NCBI RefSeq assembly: GCF_031180885.1
Contig: NZ_JAPSLK010000067.1
Coordinates: 1-43,235, forward strand
Origin: Saccharothrix sp.
GTDB taxonomy: Bacteria; Actinomycetota; Actinomycetes; Mycobacteriales; Pseudonocardiaceae
DNA length: 43,235 bases
Reading direction: 5' to 3'
Shown: positions 24,645 through 32,162 of the stretch, piece after piece
How the letters are laid out: every line of letters starts with the position of its first letter
How positions within the stretch are numbered: position 1 is the first letter of the stretch
Translations under genes and position numbers: made by a program
The notes under the pieces: generated by a model
The model's database searches: none
What the model was told of the DNA's origin: nothing
The model's input: the letters and a program-made list of their open reading frames with translations, nothing else

Positions 24645-25189
24645 GTGCCTGACGTCGTCGACCTCATCATGCAGGACCACCGCGAGGTGGAGCGCCTGTT
24701 CGACGAGCTGAAGAACAACCCGGAGAAACGACCACTGCTCACGCCCGTGCTGTCCGCGGTGCTCACCGCCCACAGCCGGGCCGAGGAGGACTCGGTGTAC
24801 CCGGTCGCCCGGGACGAGGCGGGCGAGCAGGAGGAGATCCAGCACAGCCAGGAGGAGCACGTCGAGGCCGAGACGCTGCTGGCCAAGCTCATCGCCACCG
24901 ACCCCACCTCGTCCGAGTACGAGCAGGTGTTGGACAAGCTGATCGACGGCGTGACCACCACGTCGAGGAAGAGGAGTCCACCGTTCTGCCCGGGATGCGC
25001 CGGGAGCTGGAGGACTCGCGCCGCGAGCAGCTCGGCGAGGCCTTCGCCGCCAGCCGCGCCCGGCACATGGGCGGGCTTCCCGGCCAGGCCACCAAGGAGG
25101 AACTGGTGGCGCAGGCGCTGAACAAGGGCGTCAACGGCGCTTCGTCGATGAGCAAGGACCAGCTCGAAAAGGCTCTTCACTCGTCCTGA
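24645..25189 (+). pseudogene. Hemerythrin-like (HHE) domain protein, single-base frameshift
   Basis: The reading frame starts at GTG 24645 (GAGGAGG ribosome binding site) with PDVVDLIMQDHREVERLFDEL. It shows the HHE pattern with iron-ligand candidates in HREVE, AHSRAEEDSVYP and EEHVEAE. At GTGACC|ACCACGTCGAGG (24951-24968) the frame shifts. Adding one C restores V-T-H-H-V-E-E-E-E and then a natural C-terminus (STVLPGMRRELEDSRREQ... to EKALHSS, stop at 25189). The lost motif contains the expected C-terminal ligand His. So either the gene is broken by a 1-bp deletion or the read missed a C in a short run. A full product would be about 181 aa and would bind a di-iron or oxygen/NO centre, often in stress responses. 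Confidence 0.85.
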
Positions 25190-25277
25190 TGACGTGCATC
25201 ACCCGGGTGCGCGGGCCTAGGCTGGTGGGTGCGGGCGGACCGAACCGTTCGGCACGGCCCGCGCACCCGAGGTGATC

Positions 25278-25619
25278 ATGGAGGACAGCCCCGTCGAGCT
25301 GTCGGTGGTGGAGTCGTCGTCGGACACCGTGGTCCTCCGGATCGCGGGCGAACTGGACATGGCGACCGTGCCGGCCGCGACCGCGTTCGCCCACGGCCAC
25401 CTGGTGCGGACGCGGCGGGAACTCGTGCTCGACCTGAGCGGGGTCACGTTCTTCGCCTCCGACGGGATCACGCTGCTGCTGACGATGCGCTCGGCGTGCC
25501 AGGCGGTCGGGAAGTCGTTGCGGGTGATCGCCACCACGCCCGCCGTGCTGCACCCGCTGGAGGTGGCCGGGCTGCGGGAGCACTTCGTAATCACCACCGA
25601 CATCGAGGAAGTCGGCTAG
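25278..25619 (+). CDS. STAS-domain protein (anti-sigma factor antagonist-like)
   Basis: The 113-aa protein is a single STAS domain of the SpoIIAA/RsbV type, which normally binds an RsbW-type kinase in partner switching. ATG 25278 is preferred over GTG 25272 because GAGGTG (25269-25274) then acts as ribosome binding site. The motif LDLSGVTFFASDGITLLL is the phospho-switch region: SpoIIAA/RsbV have D-S-S/T-G, here it reads A-S-D-G. One Ser remains, but an Asp sits directly before the Gly, which could mimic the phosphorylated state. It converges with the CheR-PAS gene (stops 4 bp apart) and lies next to a STAS-HATPase gene, so it may belong to the same pathway. Confidence 0.87.
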   Translation: MEDSPVELSVVESSSDTVVLRIAGELDMATVPAATAFAHGHLVRTRRELVLDLSGVTFFASDGITLLLTMRSACQAVGKSLRVIATTPAVLHPLEVAGLREHFVITTDIEEVG

Positions 25620-25623
25620 CGGC

Positions 25624-27471
25624 TCAGGCCTGCTGCTCCATGACGAGGATGGCGCCGTTGGAGCGGACCGCGTTCGAGCGCAGCGAGCTGCACACCACGC
25701 GCACCACGACCTCGCGGCCCTTGCGGTTGACGGCCGCCACCTTCACCTCGGCCAGGAACGAGGCGTCGGCCAGGGCCTGCCGCACGACCGGGCGCAGGTC
25801 GGCCACCGGGAGGCCGATGTCGAGGTTGAGCAGGTGCTCGTTCTCGGCCTCGTCGCGGCGCAGGCCCCAGAGTTCCTCGGCGCCGCGGTTCCAGGCGATG
25901 ACCCGCATCTCCAGGTCCAGGACGACCACGCCGGCGCGCAGCGAGGTGAGGATGGACTCCAGGAACTCGTTGACCTGGTCCAGTTCCCCCGTGCGCTCGC
26001 GGAGGGTGTCGTTGATGTTCTGGAGTTCGTCGTTGGTGGACTGCAACTCCTCGTTCATGGTCTCCAGTTCCTCGTTGGTGGACTGGAGTTCCTCGTTGGT
26101 CGTCTCCAGCTCCTCCACAGTGGACTGGAGTTCTTCGTTGGTGGTCTCCAACTCCTCGTTCGTGGACTGGAGTTCCTCGTAGGCGGACTCGAGTTGGCGG
26201 TTGGCGTACTCCAGGTCGTCCAGCAGCCTGCGGGCCGCGGTGACGTCGTGGAAGACGATCGAGACGCCGAGGACGGTGTTGTCGGCGGCGATCAGCGGGT
26301 TGAGGTGGATCTCCAACCACAGCGACTCGCCGGGCGGCCGGACCCACTCGATCTCCTTGATGCGCACGGCTCGGCGTTCGGCGCGGGACTGCTCCACGTG
26401 GCCGCGCAGCTCGACCGGGCGGTAGGACAGCTCCAGGTCGCGCAGGGGACGCCCGATGTCCTTGGCGGACAAGCCGAACATGGTCTCGGCCTGCCGGTTG
26501 GCCAGGGCCAGGACGTCGTCGCCGGTGACCACGACCTGGGCCACCGGGCCGGCGGAGAAGGCGTGCTCGCGGAGCTGGTCGAGGCCGCCGACGTCGAAGC
26601 GGCGGTCCTGGACCAGCGCCTGCGTGACGAGGTGCGCGGGACCCTCGGAGCCGCCCACGACCTTGCGGAAGATGCGCCGCTTCAGGTCGATCGGGTCGAA
26701 GATCCGGCTGTGCGACAGCAGCATCTCCGCCTTGCCCAGGAACAGCACGCCGCGCGGCAGCAGGGCGAAGTGGAACCGGCCGAGGATCTTGGCCTGGGTC
26801 TCCTGGTTGAAGTACATCAGGGTGTTGCGGCACACCAGCAGGTCGATGCGCGAGATCGGGGCGTCCTGGACCAGGTCGTTGCGGCCGAAGATGACCGAGC
26901 GGCGGAGGTCCTTGCGGAAGGCGTGGCGGCCGTCCTGCGGCTCGAAGTACCTGGTCACCAGGTCCGCGGGCACGCCCTGGAGTTCGCGGTCGTGGTAGAC
27001 GGCCTGCCGGGCGTGGGCGAGGGCTTCGTCGTCCACGTCGGTGGCGTAGATCTTGACCCGCCGGCGGAACCGGTCCGGCCCCAGCGCCTCGGCGAGCACC
27101 ATCGCGAGGCTGTAGGCCTCCTCGCCGGACGCGCAGCCCGCGCTCCACACCCGGACCGGGTCGTCGGGACCGCGCTCGGCGAGCAGGGTCGGCACGACCT
27201 CGTCGCGCAGGTGGTCCCAGGCCTCGGCGTCCCGGAAGAACCCGGTGACGTTGATCAGGATGGTGTTGAACAGCGCGTTGAACTCGTCGGCGTTGACCTG
27301 GAGGTGGTCGATGTAGTCGATGTCGTCGTCGATGCCGATCTGCGCCATCCGGTGCCGGACGCGGCGCATGAGGCTGCTCCGCTTGTACCCGGTGAAGTCG
27401 AACCCGCGGGACTCCTTGAGGTAGCGCAGCACCTCTTCGAAATCGGCGTCGGGCCCCCGGCGGTCGGTCAC
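25624..27471 (-). CDS. CheR-type methyltransferase with PAS domains and heptad coiled coil
   Basis: The product (614 aa from GTG 27471; TTG 27513 would add 14 residues, neither has a strong ribosome binding site) starts with a CheR N-domain (FEEVLRYLKESRGFDFTGYK). The SAM-binding CheR domain (VWSAGCASGEEAYSLAM, CRNTLMYFNQE) follows, to about residue 270. A PAS domain spans about 310-420. Eight exact heptads of the type EELQSTN/EELETTN (26011-26178) form a long coiled coil. A second PAS domain (about 500-600) ends the protein. CheR enzymes methylate Glu on chemoreceptors, but no receptor, CheA or CheW lies nearby. It is the last gene of a cheB, STAS-HATPase, cheR operon. Similar CheB/CheR-PAS proteins occur in non-motile bacteria, with unclear targets. 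Confidence 0.9.
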   Translation of the reverse strand: MTDRRGPDADFEEVLRYLKESRGFDFTGYKRSSLMRRVRHRMAQIGIDDDIDYIDHLQVNADEFNALFNTILINVTGFFRDAEAWDHLRDEVVPTLLAERGPDDPVRVWSAGCASGEEAYSLAMVLAEALGPDRFRRRVKIYATDVDDEALAHARQAVYHDRELQGVPADLVTRYFEPQDGRHAFRKDLRRSVIFGRNDLVQDAPISRIDLLVCRNTLMYFNQETQAKILGRFHFALLPRGVLFLGKAEMLLSHSRIFDPIDLKRRIFRKVVGGSEGPAHLVTQALVQDRRFDVGGLDQLREHAFSAGPVAQVVVTGDDVLALANRQAETMFGLSAKDIGRPLRDLELSYRPVELRGHVEQSRAERRAVRIKEIEWVRPPGESLWLEIHLNPLIAADNTVLGVSIVFHDVTAARRLLDDLEYANRQLESAYEELQSTNEELETTNEELQSTVEELETTNEELQSTNEELETMNEELQSTNDELQNINDTLRERTGELDQVNEFLESILTSLRAGVVVLDLEMRVIAWNRGAEELWGLRRDEAENEHLLNLDIGLPVADLRPVVRQALADASFLAEVKVAAVNRKGREVVVRVVCSSLRSNAVRSNGAILVMEQQA

Positions 27472-27522
27472 ACCGCGGAACGCTACTCGCCGCGCGGCGC
27501 CGCATCCGATCAAGCCGGCCGG

Positions 27523-28254
27523 TCACCCGCCGGCGTCGAGCACCGCCCACACCACCTTGCCGCCGGCGGGCCACGGCGTGTGCCCCCAGACCCGGCTGAC
27601 CTTCGCCACCAGCGCGACGCCCCGGCCGCCCGGCCGCGGCCCCGGCGCGCGCCGCACCGGCGGTGCCGCCGCGTCGTCCCGGACCGCGATGGCCAGCGCC
27701 CGGTCGCGCAGCTCCAGCCGCAGGTGGGGGGCGCTGCGCGCGTGGTCGACGGCGTTCTCCACCAGTTCGGTGACCACGAGCAGGGCGTCTTCGAGCACGT
27801 CGTGGAGGTGCCACCGGGCGCAGGTGTCGCGCACGAACCGGCGGGCCATGAGGGCGCTGACCGGCGAGGCGGGCAGCCAGGTCTCGTCCCGCCGCCGGTC
27901 GGGCCGTCGCCGCGCGTCCGCGATCGCCTCCCGCACCGACGGGAAGTGCCGGACGAACGTCCCCGCGCCGCCCTCGTCGAGCAGGCGCCGGTGCTCCCGA
28001 CTCGCGCCGACCAACAGCAACGGGACGCCCGGCCACTCGGAGACCCGCATCCACACGGTGGTGAACACCGACATCACGGCGCGCGTGGCGACCTCGAAGC
28101 CGTCGTCGAGCACCACCACCACCGCGAGCGGTTCGGCCAGCGCGAACTTGAGCAGGCCGTCGCGGAACTGGGCGTAGGTGCTGAGGTCGAGCCGGCCGAC
28201 CGGGTGGACGACCGCCGCGCCCGCCTCGGTGTCCACGTCGAAGGTCAAGGTCAT
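27523..28254 (-). CDS. STAS-like/HATPase fusion (RsbW-type anti-sigma kinase-like)
   Basis: The 243-aa protein joins an N-terminal STAS-like domain (about 1-110: VVHPVGRLDLSTYAQFRDGLL) to a C-terminal GHKL ATPase domain. The latter has the N-box ELVENAVDHA, a DDAAAPP G1-like loop and GGRGVALV. RsbW-type kinases bind sigma factors or phosphorylate STAS antagonists. The ATG overlaps the cheB stop (ATGA), and the cheR gene follows after about 50 bp, so it is the middle gene of a three-gene operon. The STAS protein at 25278 is a plausible partner. Confidence 0.85.
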   Translation of the reverse strand: MTLTFDVDTEAGAAVVHPVGRLDLSTYAQFRDGLLKFALAEPLAVVVVLDDGFEVATRAVMSVFTTVWMRVSEWPGVPLLLVGASREHRRLLDEGGAGTFVRHFPSVREAIADARRRPDRRRDETWLPASPVSALMARRFVRDTCARWHLHDVLEDALLVVTELVENAVDHARSAPHLRLELRDRALAIAVRDDAAAPPVRRAPGPRPGGRGVALVAKVSRVWGHTPWPAGGKVVWAVLDAGG

Positions 28255-29264
28255 GCGTCGGGCTCCGGGTGGGCGTGTCGGACGAACGCGCCGGAAAGCA
28301 GGTGCGACCGCAGCACCTCGGCCGCGGACGACGCCTCGACCTCGGTGGCCCGGTAGCGCTCGACCAGCGGCCGACTCCCCCGCGCCCGCGCCGCCCGACC
28401 CATCCGCCGGGCCAGGGTCGCCTTCTCCTCCAGCGTCCGCAGCGCGGTCCAGAGGGCTCTCTCCAGGGCGGTGTCCTGGGCTTCCAGGAGGGCTTCGGCG
28501 GTCCAGGCGTGGCCGACGTGGCAGCGGAACCGGGTGTGGTCGGCGTCCAGCGAGGTCAGCGTGCCGTGGCAGTCGGGGCAGCTGAAGGTCGACGGCGTCC
28601 CCATGCGACTCACCTCACCCCGTGGCGCACCCGCCTCGTCGGCGGACAGCGCGGTCTCCTTGCGCAGCAGGTCGGACGGCTCGCCGGCGTCCGCGACGGG
28701 GCGGCCCGCCACCTCCCGCAGCAGCACACCCATCTCGGCCGCGGGCAGCACGTGCTCGACGTGGAGGTTGCGCAGGACCGCGGCGGGCATGCCCGAGTAG
28801 AGAGCGTCTTCCGGGTCCTGGACGACGGCCAGCCCGCCGCGCGAGGTGATCGCGACCATGCCCGCCGCGCCGTCGTCCAGCGTGCCGGACAGCACGACGC
28901 CGATGACGGAAGGACCGCGGGCGACGGCGGCCGACCGGAACAGCGCGTCGACCGAGGGGCGGTGGCCGTTCTCGGTGGGTCTGCGGGACAGGCGGACGGC
29001 GCCGTCGGTGACGATCAGGTGGTGGTCGGGCGGGGCGACGTGGATGCGGCCGGTGCGCAACGGCATCCCGTGCTTGGCGCCGACGACGGGGAGCGGACCG
29101 CTGCGGCGCAGGATGGCGGGCAGGGCGCTGGTGCCGCCGGCGGGCATGTGCAGGACCACCGCGACGGCGGCAGCCAGGCCGTCGGGAAGTCCCCCGACGA
29201 ACGCCCGCAACGCTTCGACCCCTCCGGCCGACGCGCCGACGACGATCAGGTCCCTCGAAGGCAT
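28251..29264 (-). CDS. CheB-type methylesterase with C-terminal zinc-ribbon-like segment
   Basis: CheB methylesterases remove methyl groups from receptor glutamates. The ATG at 29264 is preceded by AGAGGTGA; upstream codons are ignored. The 337-aa product lacks the usual N-terminal receiver domain and begins directly with the esterase domain: GASAGG (S12), VLHMP (H39) and SGTLDDGAAG (D131) form the triad. After about 230 residues a CPDCHGTL...FRCHVGHAW segment looks like a Cys/His zinc-binding site, followed by a helical tail. Without a receiver domain its activity is not set by CheA-type phosphorylation; it heads the operon with the HATPase and CheR genes. Confidence 0.9.
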   Translation of the reverse strand: MPSRDLIVVGASAGGVEALRAFVGGLPDGLAAAVAVVLHMPAGGTSALPAILRRSGPLPVVGAKHGMPLRTGRIHVAPPDHHLIVTDGAVRLSRRPTENGHRPSVDALFRSAAVARGPSVIGVVLSGTLDDGAAGMVAITSRGGLAVVQDPEDALYSGMPAAVLRNLHVEHVLPAAEMGVLLREVAGRPVADAGEPSDLLRKETALSADEAGAPRGEVSRMGTPSTFSCPDCHGTLTSLDADHTRFRCHVGHAWTAEALLEAQDTALERALWTALRTLEEKATLARRMGRAARARGSRPLVERYRATEVEASSAAEVLRSHLLSGAFVRHAHPEPDA

Positions 29265-29472
29265 GGGGTCACCTCTGGTCGTGGACACCCCGGTGGTGCG
29301 GAGGGTACTCGCGACGACTCAGTGCTCCGGGGTCCGACACGGGACGGCGGTGGGTCGGCCGGCGGCAGGAGTCGGCCGGCGGCGGAGGGGCGCGACCGGC
29401 GGCGGAGGGGCGCCGTCGGTGGCCGTCGATGGCGATCGGGGCGGCGATGCGGATGTCGGCGGCGGGCGGGTT

Positions 29473-29910
29473 TCAGCGGGCTTGGGCTGCGGCGCTCTTG
29501 GGCCGCCAGCGGGTGTAGCCGGCCTCTTCGGCTTCGGCGATCGAGCGGAAGGTCACGTCGCCCTTCATCCGCTTGAAGTACGGCGAGTCGGGCGTGTGGA
29601 AGATCATCGACTTGGCACTGCCCTTGACCTGGACCACCTCCTCGGCAGCCACCGCTTCTCCGGATTCTTCGGGCTCTTCCACCGGGTCGGCTTCGAGCGT
29701 GGGCGTCGGCGCGGAACCCGCCGCCGCCGTCGATGTCGGTTGGGTTGGGATGATCACCGTTCCCGCGGCCAGGGCGGGGCGGGTGGTGGGGCGGGAGAGT
29801 TCGGCGCGCAGGTTGCGGATCGTGGCGCGCAGGGGCAGCCAGGTCAGGACCGCGCCCGCCAGGAACGCGAACCCGCACAGGACGAACATCTGGGCGAACA
29901 ACCAGAACAC
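29473..29910 (-). CDS. Membrane-anchored sunset-domain protein
   Basis: The 145-aa product has one N-terminal transmembrane segment (FWLFAQMFVLCGFAFLAGAV), a Pro/Thr/Glu-rich linker and a C-terminal segment. That segment (VKGSAKSMIFHTPDSPYF, then RSIAEAEEAGYTRWRP) matches the small sunset-domain pattern (KGN...IYH.P...YY...F.SE..A..AGYR). The GTG start (29908-29910) has AGGAG five bases upstream. It follows an OmpA/BON-like gene by 8 bp, an arrangement recalling the actinobacterial arf (OmpATb) cluster. Function of the domain is unknown. Confidence 0.8.
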   Translation of the reverse strand: MFWLFAQMFVLCGFAFLAGAVLTWLPLRATIRNLRAELSRPTTRPALAAGTVIIPTQPTSTAAAGSAPTPTLEADPVEEPEESGEAVAAEEVVQVKGSAKSMIFHTPDSPYFKRMKGDVTFRSIAEAEEAGYTRWRPKSAAAQAR

Positions 29911-29918
29911 CGCTGCTC

Positions 29919-30773
29919 CTAGCTAATCAGGACGTCGACTTGGCGCGTGGCCGGGTCCGTGTTCTCCGGCGCGGAGTCGAGCACGACCGCCGTCCGGATC
30001 CGGTCCGGCCGCACCCCCTGCGCGACGAACAGCGCCCGTACCGCGTCCGCACGCTGCCGGGCCAGCGCGGGAGCGTCCGGGTGCTCGGTGGAGGCGTGGC
30101 CGTTCAGCGTGATGGCGGCGGTCGGCGCCACCAGCAACAGGCGGCCGACGTGGTCGACCAGGACCGGGCCGTGACCCTGCCACGCCGTGGACGACGGCTC
30201 GAAGCGAAACCCGCCGCCGCCCTCGATCATCGCCGTGACCGACCGCTGGAGCGCGGCGAGGTCGACCTGCGCACCGACGTCCACCCGGGGGTCCCGCGCG
30301 CCCAAGGCGGTGAGCGCCGTGCGCAGCGTCGTGGCGCGGGGCTCGTCGGGCACGGTGGCCCGGACGCTCAGCGCGTCGGCGGTCGCAACGGCGGTGAGGT
30401 CGTGCGCGGACGCGGCTACGGCGGCGGCCACCACGTCGGCCACAGTGGTCGCGCTCAACGGCGAACGGTTGCCGCCCTCCGCGAGGAGGTCCGTCACCCG
30501 TAGGTTCGTCACCTGGAGGTCCGTCACCCGGTGGGAGGTGATCTTGTCCCGAACCGCGTCGACCAGCGCACGGTGCTCGTCCTCGTCGGCGACGCCACCC
30601 GCGAGCAGCACCTCGTCCGCCCGCACGGCGACCGCGAGACGCCCGGCGGCCTCCCGCTGTGCGAACTCCCGCTGGGCGACCCGCGCGCGAGCGAAAACCC
30701 CTGATGCCGCAAGGAGAGCGGGCACCAGCAGGGCACCGACGAGCCACGCTCGCCACGCCGGGGATCTCAGCAC
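29919..30773 (-). CDS. OmpA-family protein with BON-like region (ArfA/OmpATb-like)
   Basis: After a transmembrane segment (AWLVGALLVPALLAASGVF) comes a BON-like portion (AVRADEVLLAGGVADEDEHRALVDAVRD and a second similar stretch). The C-terminal OmpA/MotB-like domain contains LNGHASTEHPDAPALARQRADAVRALFVAQGV. This is the order of the mycobacterial ArfA (OmpATb) protein, which associates with peptidoglycan and is linked to acid/ammonia adaptation. GTG 30773 is chosen because the membrane segment follows at once; the frame is open to TTG 30866 and the true start is uncertain. The gene lies 8 bp upstream of the sunset-domain gene on the same strand. Confidence 0.75.
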   Translation of the reverse strand: MLRSPAWRAWLVGALLVPALLAASGVFARARVAQREFAQREAAGRLAVAVRADEVLLAGGVADEDEHRALVDAVRDKITSHRVTDLQVTNLRVTDLLAEGGNRSPLSATTVADVVAAAVAASAHDLTAVATADALSVRATVPDEPRATTLRTALTALGARDPRVDVGAQVDLAALQRSVTAMIEGGGGFRFEPSSTAWQGHGPVLVDHVGRLLLVAPTAAITLNGHASTEHPDAPALARQRADAVRALFVAQGVRPDRIRTAVVLDSAPENTDPATRQVDVLIS

Positions 30774-30847
30774 CGGGCGTTCGTACCGGAAGTGCCCGTG
30801 CCGATGCCACCAGCCCGCGCCGTACCCGCAGGACACAGCCCGGCAAT

Positions 30848-30863
30848 TCACCTGTCCAGGTGA
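30848..30863. promoter_or_regulatory. TCACCTG-N2-CAGGTGA inverted repeat
   Basis: The two 7-bp arms (30848-30854, 30857-30863) are exact complements. It lies about 75 bp upstream of the preferred OmpA start and could be an operator. A pair of the same arms with a wider gap occurs at 38000-38030. Confidence 0.5.
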
Positions 30864-30866
30864 CAA

Positions 30867-31206
30867 TCATTCGCGCGCAAGGGGAATCGCAAGGGGAATT
30901 CCGTCGGCCAAGACTTGAGGCACCCCCGGCGCGACGGTCTGAAACGCCAAGGGGTAGGGTTCCCCAGTCGCACCGATCAGGACGGCGGGACCGGCCGACG
31001 GCAGACGTGAAAAGCCTTGTGGGATACGGGGAATGGCCGGATTCCGGGCACGGCGGATCAACGGCCCGGCCGGGTCGGACCGCCGAGTCGTCTGAAGTCC
31101 GCACGCGCCAAGGCATGCGTCATCGCGCTCACGCCCCCGAAGCCCAGGCGCGAACCGTTCCCACCACGTCGAGCCGAAGCGCGAACCTCAGCCGCGATCG
31201 TCACCT
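30867..31206. other. Intergenic region, no gene seen
   Basis: No open frame here has a recognisable domain or ribosome binding site. A short tandem duplication GCAAGGGGAAT(C/T) is present near 30887-30910. The region lies between the 3' end of the unknown gene at 31207 and the OmpA-like gene, both on the minus strand. Confidence 0.6.
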
Positions 31207-31854
31207 TCAAGCGGCGTAAGGCAACACCCCCGTCCGACACCCGCACCGACTGCACACCGGGTGCGCGGGCGCCTGCACCACCACCTCCGCCAGCAACCGG
31301 CGCGAGTCCTCGAACGTCGGCGGTCGCTTGCCGGGCACCAGTAACGAGTCCAGCACCTCCTGCCACCGCCGCGCCCGGGCCCGCGCCCGCTCCACCGGGT
31401 CGCGCAGCCGGGCCCGCGACCGCACCTCCTCCCGGGCCCGCTCCCCCGACTCGCCCAACGGCCGCCGGGGTCGCGGCGCGGTGAGCCGGGCGTTGCGGCG
31501 GTTGACCCGCCACCACTGCCCCAGCGTCATGCCGGCGACCGGGGGGCGCGCACGCCGCGCGCCCCCCTGCCACCACGACCAGAGCCGCACGCGGAGGAAG
31601 TCGTGCGCGGCCTGGTCGCGGCTCCTGGGTCTGCCCTGCCTGGTCCCATCGGGCCTGGAGTCCACGGCCGCCAGCAGGGCGTCGACGCTCCACCCCTCGC
31701 GCAACCACGGCTCCACGACCTCGCGCAGCAGCGCGCGGTCCGCGTCACCCCAGCTCGCACGCAGGCACAGCGCCTCGACGGCCGTGTCGATCTCGTCGTC
31801 GGTCTCGGGGATGACACGGCCGGGCCACTGCCGGGGATCGAGCTGTACGCGCAT
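31207..31854 (-). CDS. Unknown protein with DNA-damage-type promoter
   Basis: I recognise no family. The ATG (31852-31854) follows GGAAGGGAG. The 215-aa product is basic and mostly helical. It has an N-terminal part (MRVQLDPRQWPGRVIPETDD), a segment PWLREGWSVDALLAAVDSRPDG, Trp-rich stretches (LWSWWQGG, GQWWRVNRRNARL), an Arg/Glu-rich helix, and a C-terminal CSRCGCRTG that may bind metal. The basic character and the Trp/Arg segments would fit nucleic-acid binding, but that is a guess. The strongest clue is upstream: a LexA-type box and a RecA-NDp-like promoter, suggesting induction by DNA damage. Confidence 0.75.
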   Translation of the reverse strand: MRVQLDPRQWPGRVIPETDDEIDTAVEALCLRASWGDADRALLREVVEPWLREGWSVDALLAAVDSRPDGTRQGRPRSRDQAAHDFLRVRLWSWWQGGARRARPPVAGMTLGQWWRVNRRNARLTAPRPRRPLGESGERAREEVRSRARLRDPVERARARARRWQEVLDSLLVPGKRPPTFEDSRRLLAEVVVQAPAHPVCSRCGCRTGVLPYAA

Positions 31855-31879
31855 CCCTAGCTCCCTTCCGAACGCGTAC

Positions 31880-31918
31880 CGAACACCTGTTCGAGATAGT
31901 GCCAGAGAGGTACGACAA
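31880..31918 (-). promoter_or_regulatory. SOS box and PafBC/RecA-NDp-like promoter
   Basis: CGAACACCTGTTCG (31880-31893) is a perfect core of the Gram-positive/mycobacterial LexA box CGAAC-N4-GTTCG. On the minus strand TTGTCG (31913-31918), 11 bp, then CACTAT (31896-31901) has the spacing of the RecA-NDp/PafBC promoter TTGTCR...TAnnnT; the -10 starts with C instead of T. The LexA box would cover the transcription start. Both DNA-damage systems could thus act on the gene starting at 31854. Confidence 0.7.
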
Positions 31919-31983
31919 TTTCGGGTGCCCGGGGCGCAACGAACTTCGGTCGAAAGCAAAACTGCTGGTCGAAGGCTTGTGGC

Positions 31984-32020
31984 GGTGGCGACCGCGACGA
32001 GTGCGCGCGCGGTCGCCACC
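31984..32020 (-). terminator. Hairpin after the small lipoprotein gene
   Basis: GGTGGCGACCGCG (31984-31996) and CGCGGTCGCCACC (32008-32020) form a perfect 13-bp stem with an 11-nt loop, 8 bp beyond the stop of the gene ending at 32028. Confidence 0.85.
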
Positions 32021-32027
32021 CGGCGGG

Positions 32028-32162
32028 TCAGGGTTCGTCGACCTCGGCCTCGATGCTGCTCAAGGTCGACTCGACGTCGTCCAGACCGGGGTCGTGGACG
32101 GCGTCGTCGCGGCACGCCACCAGGGACGCGAGGAGTGCCGCGACGACCAGCGCGGCTCTCAC
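32028..32162 (-). CDS. Small lipoprotein, 44 aa
   Basis: The GTG start (32160-32162) overlaps the stop of the upstream gene by 4 nt (GTGA). The protein is a lipoprotein signal (MRAALVVAALLASLVAC) followed by only 27 mature residues, very acidic (RDDAVHDPGLDDVES, ending EAEVDEP). A strong hairpin follows. The coupling, the lipobox and the terminator support a real gene despite its size. It probably works at the membrane surface with the coupled secreted protein; function unknown. Confidence 0.75.
   Translation of the reverse strand: MRAALVVAALLASLVACRDDAVHDPGLDDVESTLSSIEAEVDEP

Noticed and set aside
25834..28356. 840-codon plus-strand frame opposite cheR and the HATPase gene
   Set aside because: Shadow; the minus-strand proteins have intact CheR, PAS and GHKL motifs.
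30867..31061. 64-codon minus-strand frame upstream of the OmpA-like gene
   Set aside because: Low-complexity composition without ribosome binding site or conserved pattern.
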